Source: Paraspadella gotoi (Eukaryota > Chaetognatha). From it: DNA of 64,000 bases. Under the pieces are notes generated by a model. That model did no database searches. It saw nothing but the letters and a program-made list of their open reading frames with translations, and was not told the origin of the DNA. Each line of letters starts with the position of its first letter. The stretch's first letter is position 1. The DNA lies in NCBI GenBank assembly GCA_051294375.1, contig CM119263.1, positions 29,661,962 to 29,725,961 on the forward strand. The letters are read 5' to 3'. The position numbers and the translations under genes are program-made. Positions 1-10,989 of the stretch are shown here, one piece after another.

Positions 1-420
1 ATTTCGAAGTCGACAAACGAAAAATTGCTGACGTCTGCTTGTTTCGTTTTCTTAAAAGTTTCTTTTCTTTTCTTTTCTTTTCTTTTATTTTCTTTCTTTT
101 CTTTTCTTTTTCTTTCTTCTTTTTCCCTTTTTTTTCTTTTTTTTCTCTTCTACCTGAATATTCTTTTAAAAAGATACCTTTTTGGTTCAGTTAGAATTTT
201 TTTCTAATTTAGGTTAAGACGCGTTGATGTTATCAATGGATCCTTAATAGCTGTACAATAATCTACTATAATCAATTAAAAGTTTAAAAAAACGATGTAA
301 AAACTTGTAAGAAAATTAGAATTAAAATTAAAACTAAAAAAAAACCGCCCGAGTTTTCGCTGAAAGTTAAAAGCCTAAAAAAAGAAAAACTCAAAATTAA
401 CTCCCGAAGAATTTAAAGAC
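1..420. repeat. A+T-rich start with a (TTTTC)n tract
   Basis: Positions 61-155 are an imperfect TTTTC/TTTCC pyrimidine tract. The rest is A+T-rich sequence with A runs and no recognisable gene. A 60-codon frame over the tract is Phe/Leu/Ser-rich and only reflects the repeat. The segment ends at a 288-N gap (421-708). Confidence 0.7.
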
Positions 421-944
421 NNNNNNNNNNNNNNNNNNNNNNNNNNNNNNNNNNNNNNNNNNNNNNNNNNNNNNNNNNNNNNNNNNNNNNNNNNNNNNNN
501 NNNNNNNNNNNNNNNNNNNNNNNNNNNNNNNNNNNNNNNNNNNNNNNNNNNNNNNNNNNNNNNNNNNNNNNNNNNNNNNNNNNNNNNNNNNNNNNNNNNN
601 NNNNNNNNNNNNNNNNNNNNNNNNNNNNNNNNNNNNNNNNNNNNNNNNNNNNNNNNNNNNNNNNNNNNNNNNNNNNNNNNNNNNNNNNNNNNNNNNNNNN
701 NNNNNNNNAAAAAGTAAAAAAACATACAAACAAAATAAATTTACAAAAAAAGAAGGCTTAGACGTACTCGTTTTTTTTAAGCCTGAAACTTTTAAATGAC
801 TGAAAATGTTTTGATTTCCCCCAAAAAAGAAAGGGCGCAAATGTCGTGTGTGGCGACACCTGATGACTTCGACAGGCGGGGGAAAGTCGGCGTTTAATGT
901 TATCGCCTGGCGTCGGATGGAGTCTGGCAAAGTCTTTCCACATC

Positions 945-1020
945 TTATGACGTCAAATTTAACGTGGCTTGTCGTCAAGGGGCGTCAATTTTTTGGGTCA
1001 CGTGGCTTAAGTCACGTGAT
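945..1020. promoter_or_regulatory. CRE-like site and two CACGTG E-boxes
   Basis: TGACGTCA, a perfect CREB/ATF-type palindrome, is at 948-955. CACGTG is at 999-1004 and again at 1013-1018, so the two E-boxes start 14 bp apart. Both are preceded by GT, giving GTCACGTG as bound by USF/MITF/TFE-type bHLH factors. The surrounding 840-1060 is richer in CpG than its neighbours. No TATA box or exon can be tied to it, so promoter function is an inference. Confidence 0.3.
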
Positions 1021-1194
1021 TAAACACGCTTCATAACATAAGCCGTCGATTCGATTTTCGTTACGTAAGATATCGAATTCTTAACGAATGAAAAAAACGA
1101 TTAAAAAAAAAACGAAAAAGAAATAAAGATATGAGAAAAAAAAAGATCATTCATCATCGTTTAAGTTCAACCAAACTTTCTCTCTCTCTTTTCC

Positions 1195-2042
1195 TTTTTC
1201 TTTTCTTTTCTTTTCTTTTCTTTTCTNNNNNNNNNNNNNNNNNNNNNNNNNGGAGAAAAAAAATAGCATGTCGTTAAAGAAAAGAGGAGAGAAAAGAAAA
1301 GAAAATAGAATAAGAAACTAAAAGAAATAAGAAAAGAAAAGAAAAGAGAAAACGAAATACATGATCATAAAGAAAAGAAAAGAAAAAAAAGAAAAGAAAA
1401 GAAAAGAGAAACACTAATTATACATGATCGGTCAAAAGAAAAGAAAAGAAAAGAAAATGAGAAGAGAAAACGGAAATATCATGATTCGTTAATGAAAAAG
1501 AAAAGGAAAAGAAAAGAATGAAGAAAAGAGAAAGAAAAGAAAGAAAAGGAAAAGAGAAAGGAGAAAACGAATAGCATGATCGTCTAAAAAGAAAAGAAAG
1601 AAGAAAGAAAAGAAAGAGAAGAAGAACTAAAGAAAGAAAGAATAGAAGAAAGAAGAATATACATGATCGTTCAAAGAAAAGAAAAGAAAAGAAGAGAAAA
1701 GAAAAGAAAAGAAAAGAAGAAAAGAAAAGAAACGTAAAAGGAAAAGAAAAGATAAAGAGAAAACGAAATACGCATGAATCGCTTAATAGAATAAGAAAAA
1801 GAAGAAGAAAAGAAAGAAAAGAGAAAACGCACATACATGATGTCGTTAAAGAGAAAAAAAAGAAAAAGAAAAGAAAAGAAAAGAAATGGGAGAAAAGAGA
1901 AAACGAAAATAGCATGAATCGTTATAGAAAAAGAAAGAAAAGAAAAGAAAAGAAACTAAAAGAAAAGAAAAGAAAAGAGAAAAACGAAATACATTGATCG
2001 TGTTAGCGAAAGAAAAAGAAAGGAGAAAAAGAAAAAGAAAAA
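1195..2042. repeat. Noisy purine minisatellite, about 10 units, around a 25-N gap
   Basis: Left of the 25-N gap (1227-1251) is (TTTTC)n. Right of it, blocks of GAAAAGAAAAG alternate with a conserved word close to AATACATGATCGTTAAAG, seen near 1262, 1355, 1420, 1475, 1568, 1656, 1766, 1831, 1906 and 1987. Units are roughly 60-110 bp. Copies differ mainly by single-base insertions and deletions inside the word, which looks like uncorrected long-read error on top of a real tandem array. Confidence 0.75.
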
Positions 2043-2810
2043 AATCCTGATTGCCTGGTCATCAGTTTGGGTTGTTGTTATTAATTGTCGTTTGTTGTTT
2101 ATTGTCGTTTGAGTCTTTATCTTATTTTTTTACATTTTCTGGTACTATCGGTCTCTTGTTTTGTGTTTCGCTGTCATTTGTTTTTCGTTTGTGGTTCTTG
2201 TTTAGTTGCGCGGGACAGTACTCGTCATCTTTTCGATCGGTTGGGATCGGTAGGACGTGCTGTCGGTGCGCTGATGTGCCTGTCTGTCCGGTCTGTCCCC
2301 ACTTAACGTTAAAAAGTGCATATAGATTTGCTCTATAGTTGAATTGCCTCAGTTTGTTAAGACAGAATAAAAAAACCGCTCAAAAATCTAAGGGGGACGG
2401 CTAGCGCGCACCGCTTCCAAGGGAAATCATAAAATATAAGGAATGATAAGACGGAATTGGGTGCTGGCAGCGCTTGATTCAAGAATTGGTGCGGGCAAAA
2501 TAAAAGTTGTTTTTGAGTTATGTCGAATTCGTGGTCAAATGTCATGTCATAGTCATGTGATCAATGGAAAATAGCACGTGAGAAGTTGGAAAGACAGGCT
2601 GCGGGCGCAAACACAGTGTAGAAGTTTCCGTTTTTTGTTTTCCCGTTTTTTTTTGTTCCGGTCGTTTTTGGATGGTTTTTTGTGCAAACTTTTCTCTTTT
2701 GGGGTTGTCTGTTGTTGTGATTGCAGATCATTTTTATTGTTATTGGGTTGTCGCCTCGACAGGTCTGTCCATGCAATCTAAGCTTCCGAATGCTTTCTTG
2801 GCGTTTCTGC
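2043..2810. other. Unassigned, T/G-rich sequence
   Basis: No gene recognised. Mixed-composition, partly T/G-rich DNA with a CACGTG E-box near 2575. Frames of 60-95 codons exist on both strands, but none shows a domain, a codon-like pattern or splice context. Confidence 0.4.
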
Positions 2811-2996
2811 GTCTCTCTCACACTCTACTCTCTCGTCTCTCCATCTTGCTCATCTCTCTCTCTCGGTCGTCTCCTGGAGCCTGGTCTTTTCTCAACTCTA
2901 CGCTTTCTCTGATCTGCTCCCTCTTCTCTTTCTATCTCCCTCACTCGCTCTGCTCTCTCGTCTCTCTCTCGGCGCTCTCTCTCGTCGTGCCTCTTT
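2811..2996. repeat. Imperfect (TC)n tract
   Basis: CTCTCT runs are interrupted by CGTC and GGTC words. This is the same interrupted TC type seen at 6120, 15500 and 17040. Confidence 0.7.
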
Positions 2997-3868
2997 TCAT
3001 ATTTGACGGAGATTAAAGACGGAAAATTGATGTTGAGATTTTTCTTTGTGAATAATGAAAAGAGAATATTGTGAGGAGAAACTGGAGATGATGTGAAAAT
3101 TTAAAGACGGCGTGTCCTATAAAGATGAATTCAGGATCGGAATTAAAGATGAACCCATAGGAAATGAATACACGCATAATGTGAAAGTAAAGCGTCCATA
3201 CAACGTGAGGAGCGCCGTGCCAATGCATGATCGTTGAATGGCGTCTTGGAACGTTGAATTGCGCAGCAGCAATTGGGAAATTAAAGATTCGTAGTGGCGA
3301 AGTTTTTTGAGAGTAGGTTTTAGCCGCTTTACAAATAAACATACCGTTTAGTTGATCAATAACTAATGTAAAGACCGTTAAAAATATGTAGTTATTTGTA
3401 CACTGTTATTTCGGATGAAGGGAAGGCCAAGTACTCATACAATTTTTTTTAGGGGCTGATTGAAGTGTTACTAGTTTAATATGTTATTGATTGGAAAGCT
3501 TTATTAATTGTGTATGGTGGATTGATTTTCTTTGCAAATAATCCGTAGTAATTTCGCTTTCTTTCCTTGGTTTTTGGAGGATAGTGACGAACGCAACACA
3601 GTGTTGAAGTTTTATTTTTCTTGTAGGTACATGGAATCTCTTGTTACTTTGTCACTATGGTGATTTACTTGTAAGATTGATGAAGGCCTAAATTCGTTAT
3701 AGCGCGCTGTTCAAGCAAGTAAAAGCGAAGATGAGCTTATTATTGAATAGGAATGAAGAGATGGATGAATGGATGAATGAAGTGAATGGAATGAATTGCC
3801 AATGTTCAGTAGATGTGGGTCAGTTATGTGGTGAGGTTAGGAGGTTCAAGAATTTGATACAGGTTCAT
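2997..3868. other. Unassigned; degenerate ATTAAAGA repeats
   Basis: Between 3010 and 3295 the word ATTAAAGA or TTAAAGAC recurs irregularly (near 3013, 3101, 3143, 3282), suggesting an old tandem repeat. A 109-codon minus-strand frame (3013-3342) overlaps these repeats and matches no family I know. 3340-3868 is A+T-rich with nothing recognisable. Confidence 0.35.
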
Positions 3869-4009
3869 TTGTAGAGAGGGTAGGATGAGAAGATAGGAAG
3901 GGAGGACGGAAGAGAGAGGAAGAGAGAGGAGGAGGTAGACGAAGGAGGGAGAGGAGAAAGAAGGATGAGGAAGAGAAGGAGGAGGAAGGAGGAAGAGGAT
4001 GAGGGAGAG

Positions 4010-4040
<31 letters not shown>

Positions 4041-4190
4041 GAGGAGGAAGAGGAAGGAGGAGAAATACATTATTCCCGGTTTGGGAAATAAGAACGGAAA
4101 GCGGGCAAGGGAACGTGATCATGGAGAAGAGAAGAGAGAGGGAGAAGACGAGAGAGAGATGATGAGAGAGTGAATGAGGAGAAGAAAAGT
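3869..4190. repeat. GGA/GAA-rich polypurine tract
   Basis: Nearly pure purine on the plus strand, mostly GGAGGAAGAGGA, with a short unique insert at 4070-4120. The Glu/Arg/Gly-rich and Pro/Ser-rich frames here are by-products of the repeat. Confidence 0.8.
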
Positions 4191-4984
4191 TGTGGGAAGT
4201 GTGACGTGAGTTCGCAGGAGGATGCCCTTAAGCGCGACATGTTAAGCCATCGGGAACCGACAGTGTTCACCACGGTGTAACCAAGAATGAAAAACACAGT
4301 TCGTATTCTGTCGGGCTCGTTGAAGTTTTTAAATTTAGCATTGAATATGCTTTGTACAGTTGGCATGACATTAGGTATGGAAATAAAAAATAGAAGCGAG
4401 CGTCAAGTTCTTTTGTTAATGTTTTGAAGAAAGGAAAAATTGGGTGTTATATGAAATACGAAAGAGGTTATACTGTGAGTAAGCTTAAGGCCCGAGCGAT
4501 CGCTTATGGAGAAGGCTGAGGATAATTATTAGCAAGTTACCCTGGCCAGAGCTTGCAAAAGAAAATGCTGCTCTCATTTGTAGTTCTTTTGAAACTGGGC
4601 AAATTATATGTAGGCTTATGCCGTAAGAGCAACGATGCGGATGTAAATTGGGAATGCCACGATTTACATTTCCGCTTAGAAATTGATAGAAATGGAATCG
4701 CAACTTTGGTGGTTTTTTTTCATTCCAACGCATTTAGTAAGAGTTAATCTTTTCAGTATGATAAATCATCTCCCGGTAAAAAACTCTCTATTCGTCTTAT
4801 TTATTTTCTTCTTTTGATTAGTGTGCGAAAGCCCGAATTGGTGATTAAAGATAGAGAAAAAAAATAAATGTTTTTGTTTTGTATTGAAAAAAAAAGATTC
4901 ATGGCGAGAATGTTTCATGATGTTGTGGCCTTCAAAACATTGGCGAAGGAGAGTAACTATGGCAGTCATAACGAGAGTGCGTGA
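4191..4984. other. Unassigned unique sequence
   Basis: Mixed-composition DNA. Two frames have ordinary amino-acid composition (4553-4747 plus, 4485-4733 minus), but they overlap on opposite strands, have no domain match and no splice support. I do not call either a gene. Confidence 0.35.
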
Positions 4985-5065
4985 GAGAGGAGAGAGAGAG
5001 AGAGAGAGAAGAGAGGAGAGAGAGAGAGAGAAGAGAGAGAGGAGAGAGAAGAGAGCGAGAGTTTT
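4985..5065. repeat. Interrupted (GA)n
   Basis: AGAGAG runs broken by AAGAGAGG and AGGAGAG. Confidence 0.85.
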
Positions 5066-5572
5066 GCGCAATTGAACAGCTACACCATTAATTTTTACGA
5101 TGTCATAACGGTATAAAGTTTTCCAATTTATCGGGCGATGGAAAAGAATTGAATGGAATTCTTGGTCGGATTAATGATAATTAAGCTGCTTCTGCTGAGT
5201 ATGGCCGAGATAGAATTATACTTCGAGCCATCACGGGTGGGCGGACACATTTAGATTAAAAGTAAAGATTGACGATATTATTGGTCTGCGAATAATGATT
5301 GCGAGAAATTTACAAAATTATTTATTGATATTCGTTCCTTTATACTATTCGATAATACCTTTTATTTGTTAAGATTCACTTTTCCTTTTTCACATTCGTG
5401 TGTCGTTGGTGTTAGTGTGTTATAATCTGTTCCTTTTTCTTTCTTTCTATTTCGATGTTTACTATCGTTTACCCTAAACTGCACTTATATTATCTCTTTT
5501 CCTTCTTTCCTTCTTCTATTTGTTCCTTTTCCTTTCTTTTCCCGCTTTCTTGCGCAATGTCCGCGCTTGGCC
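5066..5572. other. A+T-rich flank of the candidate exon
   Basis: No gene recognised. From 5420 to 5560 it becomes T/C-rich, then CpG-containing immediately before 5573. It could hold a 5' UTR or promoter for the candidate exon, but I see no clear TATA box. Confidence 0.3.
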
Positions 5573-5646
5573 ATGGCGGCTCTCGTGCTCGGTCGTCGTC
5601 GTCGGGTCTCTGCCTCTCTCCTGCATCTGTGTTTCGTCTCTTCTCG
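5573..5646 (+). CDS. Candidate first coding exon (N-terminal targeting-type peptide)
   Basis: ATG at 5573 sits in a strong start context (GGCCATGGCGG). The frame is open for 24 codons plus two bases and ends at a GTAAGC splice donor beginning at 5647, giving a phase-2 exon. The peptide starts MAALVLGRRRR and continues with Ser, Leu and His up to FVSSR. An Arg-rich, acid-free N-terminus of this kind would fit a mitochondrial presequence or a short signal region. The local sequence has CpG and CGT repeats unlike its A+T-rich surroundings. No downstream exon is identified, so the product is unknown. An alternative reading in another frame starts at 5558. It could also be chance, because a (CGT)n run supplies the arginines. 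Confidence 0.3.
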
Positions 5647-5652
5647 GTAAGC

Positions 5653-6117
5653 TTGCAAAGAATTTATCGAGCTCCTCGTGGGCTCGGGTTATTGGTATTT
5701 GTCAATAAAGAGAGAGATTGAGGAGGCAGAGAGAGATTTCTGAGAATTGAAGGTTTTAGTGTGAAAGTTGGGAAGCAAAAGAAAAGTTTCTATGACCGAT
5801 CGTTTACGTTGAAATGAAAGAAATCGAAATCTTGGATAATTAGAGTTTGGTCTTCCCTTACCGATATTTTAATACAATAAATAGGCGAGGCTGGAAAACA
5901 ATCGAATTTTTTGAGCACTTCGCGCATTTGACTTAGAGAAGAAAGAATTAACCCATTTTGGTATATCGGGGAAGATTGATAGGACAAACGTTATTGATTA
6001 TCGATGCCTTTTAATGCCGTGTCCCCTGCCCCCTCTCGATGGACTTGGTTCCCCTTAATGATTTGATGTTTTGTTCTCTTCATTTTCCAAAAACCTGCCG
6101 TCCCCCAGAAAACTCTC
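5653..6117. other. Unassigned; one ordinary-looking minus-strand frame
   Basis: A 65-codon minus-strand frame at 5790-5987 has balanced composition (starts MSYQSSPIYQNG, ends FNVNDRS) and is not derived from simple repeat. It has no recognised domain and no splice evidence. It may be chance or a broken exon. Confidence 0.2.
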
Positions 6118-6625
6118 GGTCGTCTCTCTCTGGTCTCGTGCGTGCTGTCGTCTTTCTTTCTCTCGTCTCTCTCTCTCTCTCTTCTCTCTCTCGTCTTCTT
6201 CTCCATCCTGTGTTTCCAACGGCTCCTTGTCTAATCCTGCTGTTATGTTTTCTGTATTTTTCTTTTTTCGTTTCTTTTCTTTCTTTTTTGTCTTTCTTTT
6301 TTTCGCCACTTTCTGTCTTGCCCTTCCATCGCTTCGCCGCGTGCCGGATAATATTTGTGCAAGGAACCCATGAAGTTAATCTTTTTTCTTATTTTTATCG
6401 GGGATTTGTCTTTCTCTCTTATTATTATTATCTTCTTTCTTTTATGTTTTGCTTTTTTTGGCTCTATACTTTCTTTATTCTATTCTTTATTTTTATTGCT
6501 TAGTCTTTCTTTTCGATTGTTTTTCTGGCTTTGCATTTCTTTCTTTCTTTCTTTCATTCTTTCTATCTACTTTCCTGTGCCTTGCGCTATCATTAATCTC
6601 CCCGTTTATTATCTTTCCTTTTGTT
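6118..6625. repeat. Pyrimidine-rich tract, (TC)n then (TTTC)n
   Basis: 6118-6205 is interrupted TCTC. 6240-6600 is T-rich with TTTCTTTC runs. The Phe/Leu/Ser-rich frames in this stretch are repeat-derived. Confidence 0.75.
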
Positions 6626-6645
6626 CATTCGCGTTCTTCCAGAGG

Positions 6646-6716
6646 AAAACGAGGAAGCATGGACCGAGAAGAGAAAAAGTGGCGCGAAAAAGGGACGAGA
6701 GAGAGAGATAGAGAGT

Positions 6717-6747
<31 letters not shown>

Positions 6748-7175
6748 AGAGAGAGGAGAGGAGAGGAGGAAAGCGCGAGACGAGGGTAATCTTGCGGCCT
6801 TTTTTTGATAGGAGGAAGCGAAGGAATAATGTGTCAGAAAATAAAGAGAGGAGACGAGGGAAGAAAGAAAGTGAAAATTGGAGGAAGTTGGAGCGAAAAT
6901 GGAGAAAAAGGGAGGAAAGGAAAAAAGAAAAGGAAGGAGGGGAGAAAAGAGGGAGGAAGGAAAGATGAAAAATAAAAGGAGAAAAGGGGGGAGGAAAGGA
7001 AAACGAAGAAAAAATGATGGGAGGAAAAGGGAGGAAATGGAATATAAATAATATTTTTTATTAAAAGAAAAAATTATAAGAAAGGAAATATAAAAGAAAG
7101 AAACGAACAGTCAAAGCTAGGAAAGAAGAAAAGAAGAAAAAGAAAAGTAAAAGAAAATTTAAAGAAAAAGGAAGA
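6646..7175. repeat. Polypurine tract, (GA)n then GGAAAG-type
   Basis: 6697-6770 is (GA)n. 6830-7045 is GGAGGAAAAG-type and 7060-7175 is A-rich with GAAAAG. It follows the pyrimidine tract directly, so purines switch strand near 6640. Confidence 0.75.
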
Positions 7176-7264
7176 TCTTCGCTTGTGCAACAACTGTACC
7201 AAAAAAAGCAAAAGTAACACAGCCCGTTGTGGTCAGCTTGTATTGGCGGGTAATTATTTAATTC

Positions 7265-7440
7265 GGCCGAGTTACTCTGGGAGTGAAGTGAGAACGAGAC
7301 TGTGAAGAGAGTCTTGATTGAAAGCTTGTAGAGGACCTGCGTGAGTGTCATGGGTACTTGTAAGTAGTGAGTGGAGGCCTTAAACCAGAATAGGCCTGTC
7401 CAAAGTCAGGGACAAGAGTAGCTTATGTTATGTAAAGTCA
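7265..7440 (+). repeat. Dispersed repeat family A, copy 1
   Basis: Shares in order GTTACTCTGGGAGTGA, GAGTCTTGATTGAAAGCTTG, ACCTGC, GGAGGCCTTAAACCA, CCAAAGTC and TAGCTTAT with copies at 34268, 45757, 48226, 53260 and, inverted, 63765. Only about 180-230 bp are conserved and no coding frame is shared, so it looks like a non-autonomous element. I cannot assign a class. Confidence 0.75.
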
Positions 7441-7965
7441 ATCGAATAATTTGTTTGATATTGCTTCTTGGACGCTAGTTTATAGGAAGACTAGCAAAAT
7501 GATGTTGGTGAATTTTCGAATTGTGAAAGATCTAGTTGGTAAGACGATTTAACATTATTAATTCGAACGCGCGCATTCGATAATTTCATTTCGATCATGA
7601 TCTGAATGAAATTGTGACATTTTTTAGGGACATTTACCTTGGTCATGTATGTTGACCTCTTGTGTCAATGACCTCTGAGCCGTCATGGAGCCTCATAGGA
7701 AGTTTAAATAAACAGGGTACAGGAAGGTTATGTAAAAGAACAGATTATAGGAGCAGTGAATGAGAGATAAAGGAGGGTAAAGTAAAAGGGATGAGTAGAA
7801 ATAGTAAGATGACGAGTTAAAGAAGATAGTAAGAGTAGAAATAAAGTGGGTAATGTAAAAGTAATAAGTTAAGGGGAGTTAGTAAAAGTGCAGATGTGAA
7901 TGCGGTTTTAGTAAAGAGTAGAAATTAGAAGATTATACGTAAAAGTTGTAAGATTAAGATTTAGG
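7441..7965. other. Unassigned; nuclear-receptor-like half-sites near 7650
   Basis: GGTCA and TGACCT half-sites occur at about 7650-7675 (one inverted pair with 7-bp spacing and a third half-site downstream). 7730-7950 is A/G-rich with recurring GTAAAAG and TAGTAAGA words. No gene recognised. Confidence 0.25.
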
Positions 7966-8416
7966 TTTTTTTTTTACTTTTCTTTTATTTTCTTTTCTTT
8001 TTTTTCTTTTTTCTGGTTTCTTATCTTTTCTTTCTTTTTTCTTTTCTTCTCTTTTATTCTCTTTTCTTTTCTTTTCTTTTCTTTTCTCTTCATCTACTCT
8101 TCTCTATTAATCTTCCCTTTTTACCTTCCTTTTTTTTCTTCTCCTCTATGAATTTTCTTTCATTTCTTTCATTCATTTTTTAGTTTTTTTGTTTCTTCCA
8201 TTATTCTAACCTTTCTATTTTCTTTCTTCTCCGCTTGTCGCTGAAAAAAAAACTAAACTATTTCTTTGCTTTATTTCTTCCTTCTAATTCTTTCCTTTTC
8301 TATTTTCCTATTTTCCTCTCCCCCCCTTCCCAACATCCCTTACCCTTCTCCCTCTCTTTTCTCGTTCCCCTTTCCTCCCTCCCTCCCAGCAGGTCCTCAT
8401 TTTTCAAATAAAAAGA
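7966..8416. repeat. Polypyrimidine tract ending at a gap
   Basis: TTTTC, TTTCTT and CCCTCTCC runs. Homopyrimidine except for a few short breaks. It ends at the 146-N gap 8417-8562. Confidence 0.75.
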
Positions 8417-8562
8417 NNNNNNNNNNNNNNNNNNNNNNNNNNNNNNNNNNNNNNNNNNNNNNNNNNNNNNNNNNNNNNNNNNNNNNNNNNNNNNNNNNNN
8501 NNNNNNNNNNNNNNNNNNNNNNNNNNNNNNNNNNNNNNNNNNNNNNNNNNNNNNNNNNNNNN

Positions 8563-8924
8563 GAGAAAGATAGAGAAAGATAGAGAAATTCAAGGGAGTA
8601 ATGAAAAATCGGTTATTGATAAAGCTCTTAGTGAGCTGAAGACAAACATCTTTAGCTGACTCACCATTCACTACTCACCTGCAATAGAACGGGTTCTCTG
8701 CGCTACAGGGTGATTCTCGCGGAGAACAAACATTTTTCGTCATTCGACCTTTTTACTTTCTTGAAAAAATCACATCGCTTCTATTCTTATTTTAACTTAC
8801 GATATAATATAGTTTGATTTATTTAATAATATGATTTCTCTCCCTCTCTCTCTTCAGGACACTTTCGTGACACTTTAACGATTCATAATAATTCGATGTT
8901 CTGACATGATATAAGTGAATGCCC
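8563..8924. other. Unassigned A+T-rich sequence
   Basis: No gene recognised. It contains a short inverted match, TTCTC...GAGAA, near 8692-8725 and a small TC run at 8838-8855. Confidence 0.35.
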
Positions 8925-8990
8925 GACTTGATTGAGGGGGCGGACCGGCGGACCGACAAAGTGAATTATAGATCTGCTGTCAAACCAGAT
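8925..8990 (+). repeat. Family B-like 3' end
   Basis: GCGGACCGGCGGACCGAC is followed by AAAGTGAATTATAGA, a small hairpin (ATCTG...CAGAT) and CGACTAAA. The order GGACCGAC tract, AGTG.CTTATAGA, hairpin, CTAAA matches the better-preserved copies at 11590 and 36295. Confidence 0.45.
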
Positions 8991-9142
8991 CCGACTAAAC
9001 AACCCGACGCGATTCATTTACCCTAACGCCTACCTACTACTTNNNNNNNNNNNNNNNNNNNNNNNNNNNNNNNNNNNNNNNNNNNNNNNNNNNNNNNNNN
9101 NNNNNNNNNNNNNNNNNNNNNNNNNNNNNNNNNNNNNNNNNN

Positions 9143-9480
9143 ATCACTACAACAACAACAACGACAACAACAACAACAACGACGACAACAAAAGAAGAGA
9201 CGAGCGGAAGAATCATTAGTTTTGTCATCAAAATAACCATCGTCGTCTTCATCGTCGTCGTCGTCTTCGTCCCAGACTTCAAAGTCTTTTCCACAAAAGT
9301 CGAAGACAAAAAAAAAAGTGATTTCTGAGTAAAAATCACGACGAACGAGATCGTTTTTCTTCTTCGTCGTCGTCGTCTTCATCGTCGTCTTCATCGTCGT
9401 CTTTTTTCTTCTTCTTCGTCGTTCTCCTCCTCCTCCTCCTCCTCCTCCTTCTCCTCGTCCTTCTCTTCCTTCTTCCCGTC
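9143..9480. repeat. Trinucleotide tracts (CAA), (GTC), (CTC)
   Basis: 9143-9192 is CAA/CGA repeats, 9238-9275 and 9355-9415 are GTC/TTC repeats, and 9425-9470 is CTC. The frames of poly-Val, poly-Asp/Glu and Cys here are repeat artefacts. A 100-N gap (9043-9142) abuts it. Confidence 0.8.
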
Positions 9481-9858
9481 AATTAATACCTTTAATCAAG
9501 TCGTCACCTTCCCTTTTTCTTATCTAATTCATTACTTTTTTTCCCCAACTTCCCTTTTTCCCTTTTACCCTTTCTAATTTTTTCCCTTTCTTTCTTTTTT
9601 CCCCTCCTCCCTTTTTCCCCTCCTTCCTTTTTCCCCTCCTTCCTTTTTCCCCAACTTCCATTTTTCCATAAATCCTTTTCCCCTTAATTTTCCGCTCCCC
9701 CCTTCTTCCCAAAAATAGCTCCTCTCCGCTCCACTCCTCCTCTCTCCCTCGCCGCCCACAATCAAACTCCAGTATCTCTGCTCCACTAATCCAAACCACA
9801 AACCCTTCGCTCCTATGAGTTTTCCTATACTCCTTTCCCAACTCCACCGACTGAAGTG
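9481..9858. repeat. TTCCCC/TTTTTCCC pyrimidine tract upstream of the LRR exon
   Basis: 9536-9720 is built of CCTTTTTCCC units. 9720-9858 is C-rich unique sequence leading into the coding exon and may contain its 5' UTR. CTCCACTCC and CTCCGCTCC are initiator-like but no TATA box is evident. Confidence 0.5.
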
Positions 9859-10101
9859 ATGTCGCTCCATCGTCGATCGTCTTTTTTCTTTCGCCGCTCC
9901 TACGCCCCGACTCCAGATACTCCAGCGCCGCCGCCGCCTCCACGGCAGACCCGCCCCTTCCTCTATCCGCCTACGACGCCCCTTTCTCGCGGCGTCGGTC
10001 GCCGCCGCCTTGTCACGCCCACAGCGGCGGCGCTTCTCTTTTGCCTCGTCGTTCAACTCGACGCCGGCAGAGGGCTCTTCGCGCCGGGATGTCCTTGCTC
10101 T

Positions 10102-10135
<34 letters not shown>

Positions 10136-10218
10136 GTCATTGCAACTTGAGAACGAGAGAAATTATTTGCGGCAACAAAAATCTGGTCAACTTTCCCAAT
10201 TTGGCCGCTTTTAAAAAG
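9859..10218 (+). CDS. First exon of a secreted or membrane leucine-rich-repeat protein
   Basis: ATG at 9859 opens a 120-codon frame that ends exactly at AAG followed by the donor GTGAGT (10219), a phase-0 exon end. Residues 1-50 are Arg/Pro-rich. A hydrophobic stretch (TAAALLFCLVVQL, about residues 55-67) looks like a signal peptide core. The following Cys-rich part reads GCPC, a run of ten serines, CHCNLRTREIICGNKNL and then VNFPNLAAFKK. The spacing C-x-C-x8-C-x4-L-x2-F-P is that of the LRRNT cap that precedes leucine-rich repeats in animal receptors and matrix proteins. The serine run is encoded by a (TCG)n microsatellite inside the cap. The N-terminus ahead of the signal is unusually long, so the true start could lie in another exon. 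The next exon, with LRRs, is not found. The local DNA is GC- and CpG-rich. Confidence 0.6.
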
Positions 10219-10811
<593 letters not shown>

Positions 10812-10812
10812 C

Positions 10813-10885
<73 letters not shown>

Positions 10886-10930
10886 GGAGAGAGAGAGAAA
10901 GAGAAAGAGAAGAGAGAGAGAGAAGTTAGG
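10812..10930. repeat. (GA)n
   Basis: About 65 bp of pure AG, then interrupted AGAGAAAG. Confidence 0.9.
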
Positions 10931-10989
10931 TAAAAGGAAAGAAGAAAAGAATAGAATTAAAGTGAAGAAAGACAGCCAACAAAAAATTT

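Noticed and set aside
2051-2338. 95-codon frame as a membrane protein
   Set aside because: It is hydrophobic only because of T-rich DNA. An overlapping frame is equally open and no family is recognised.
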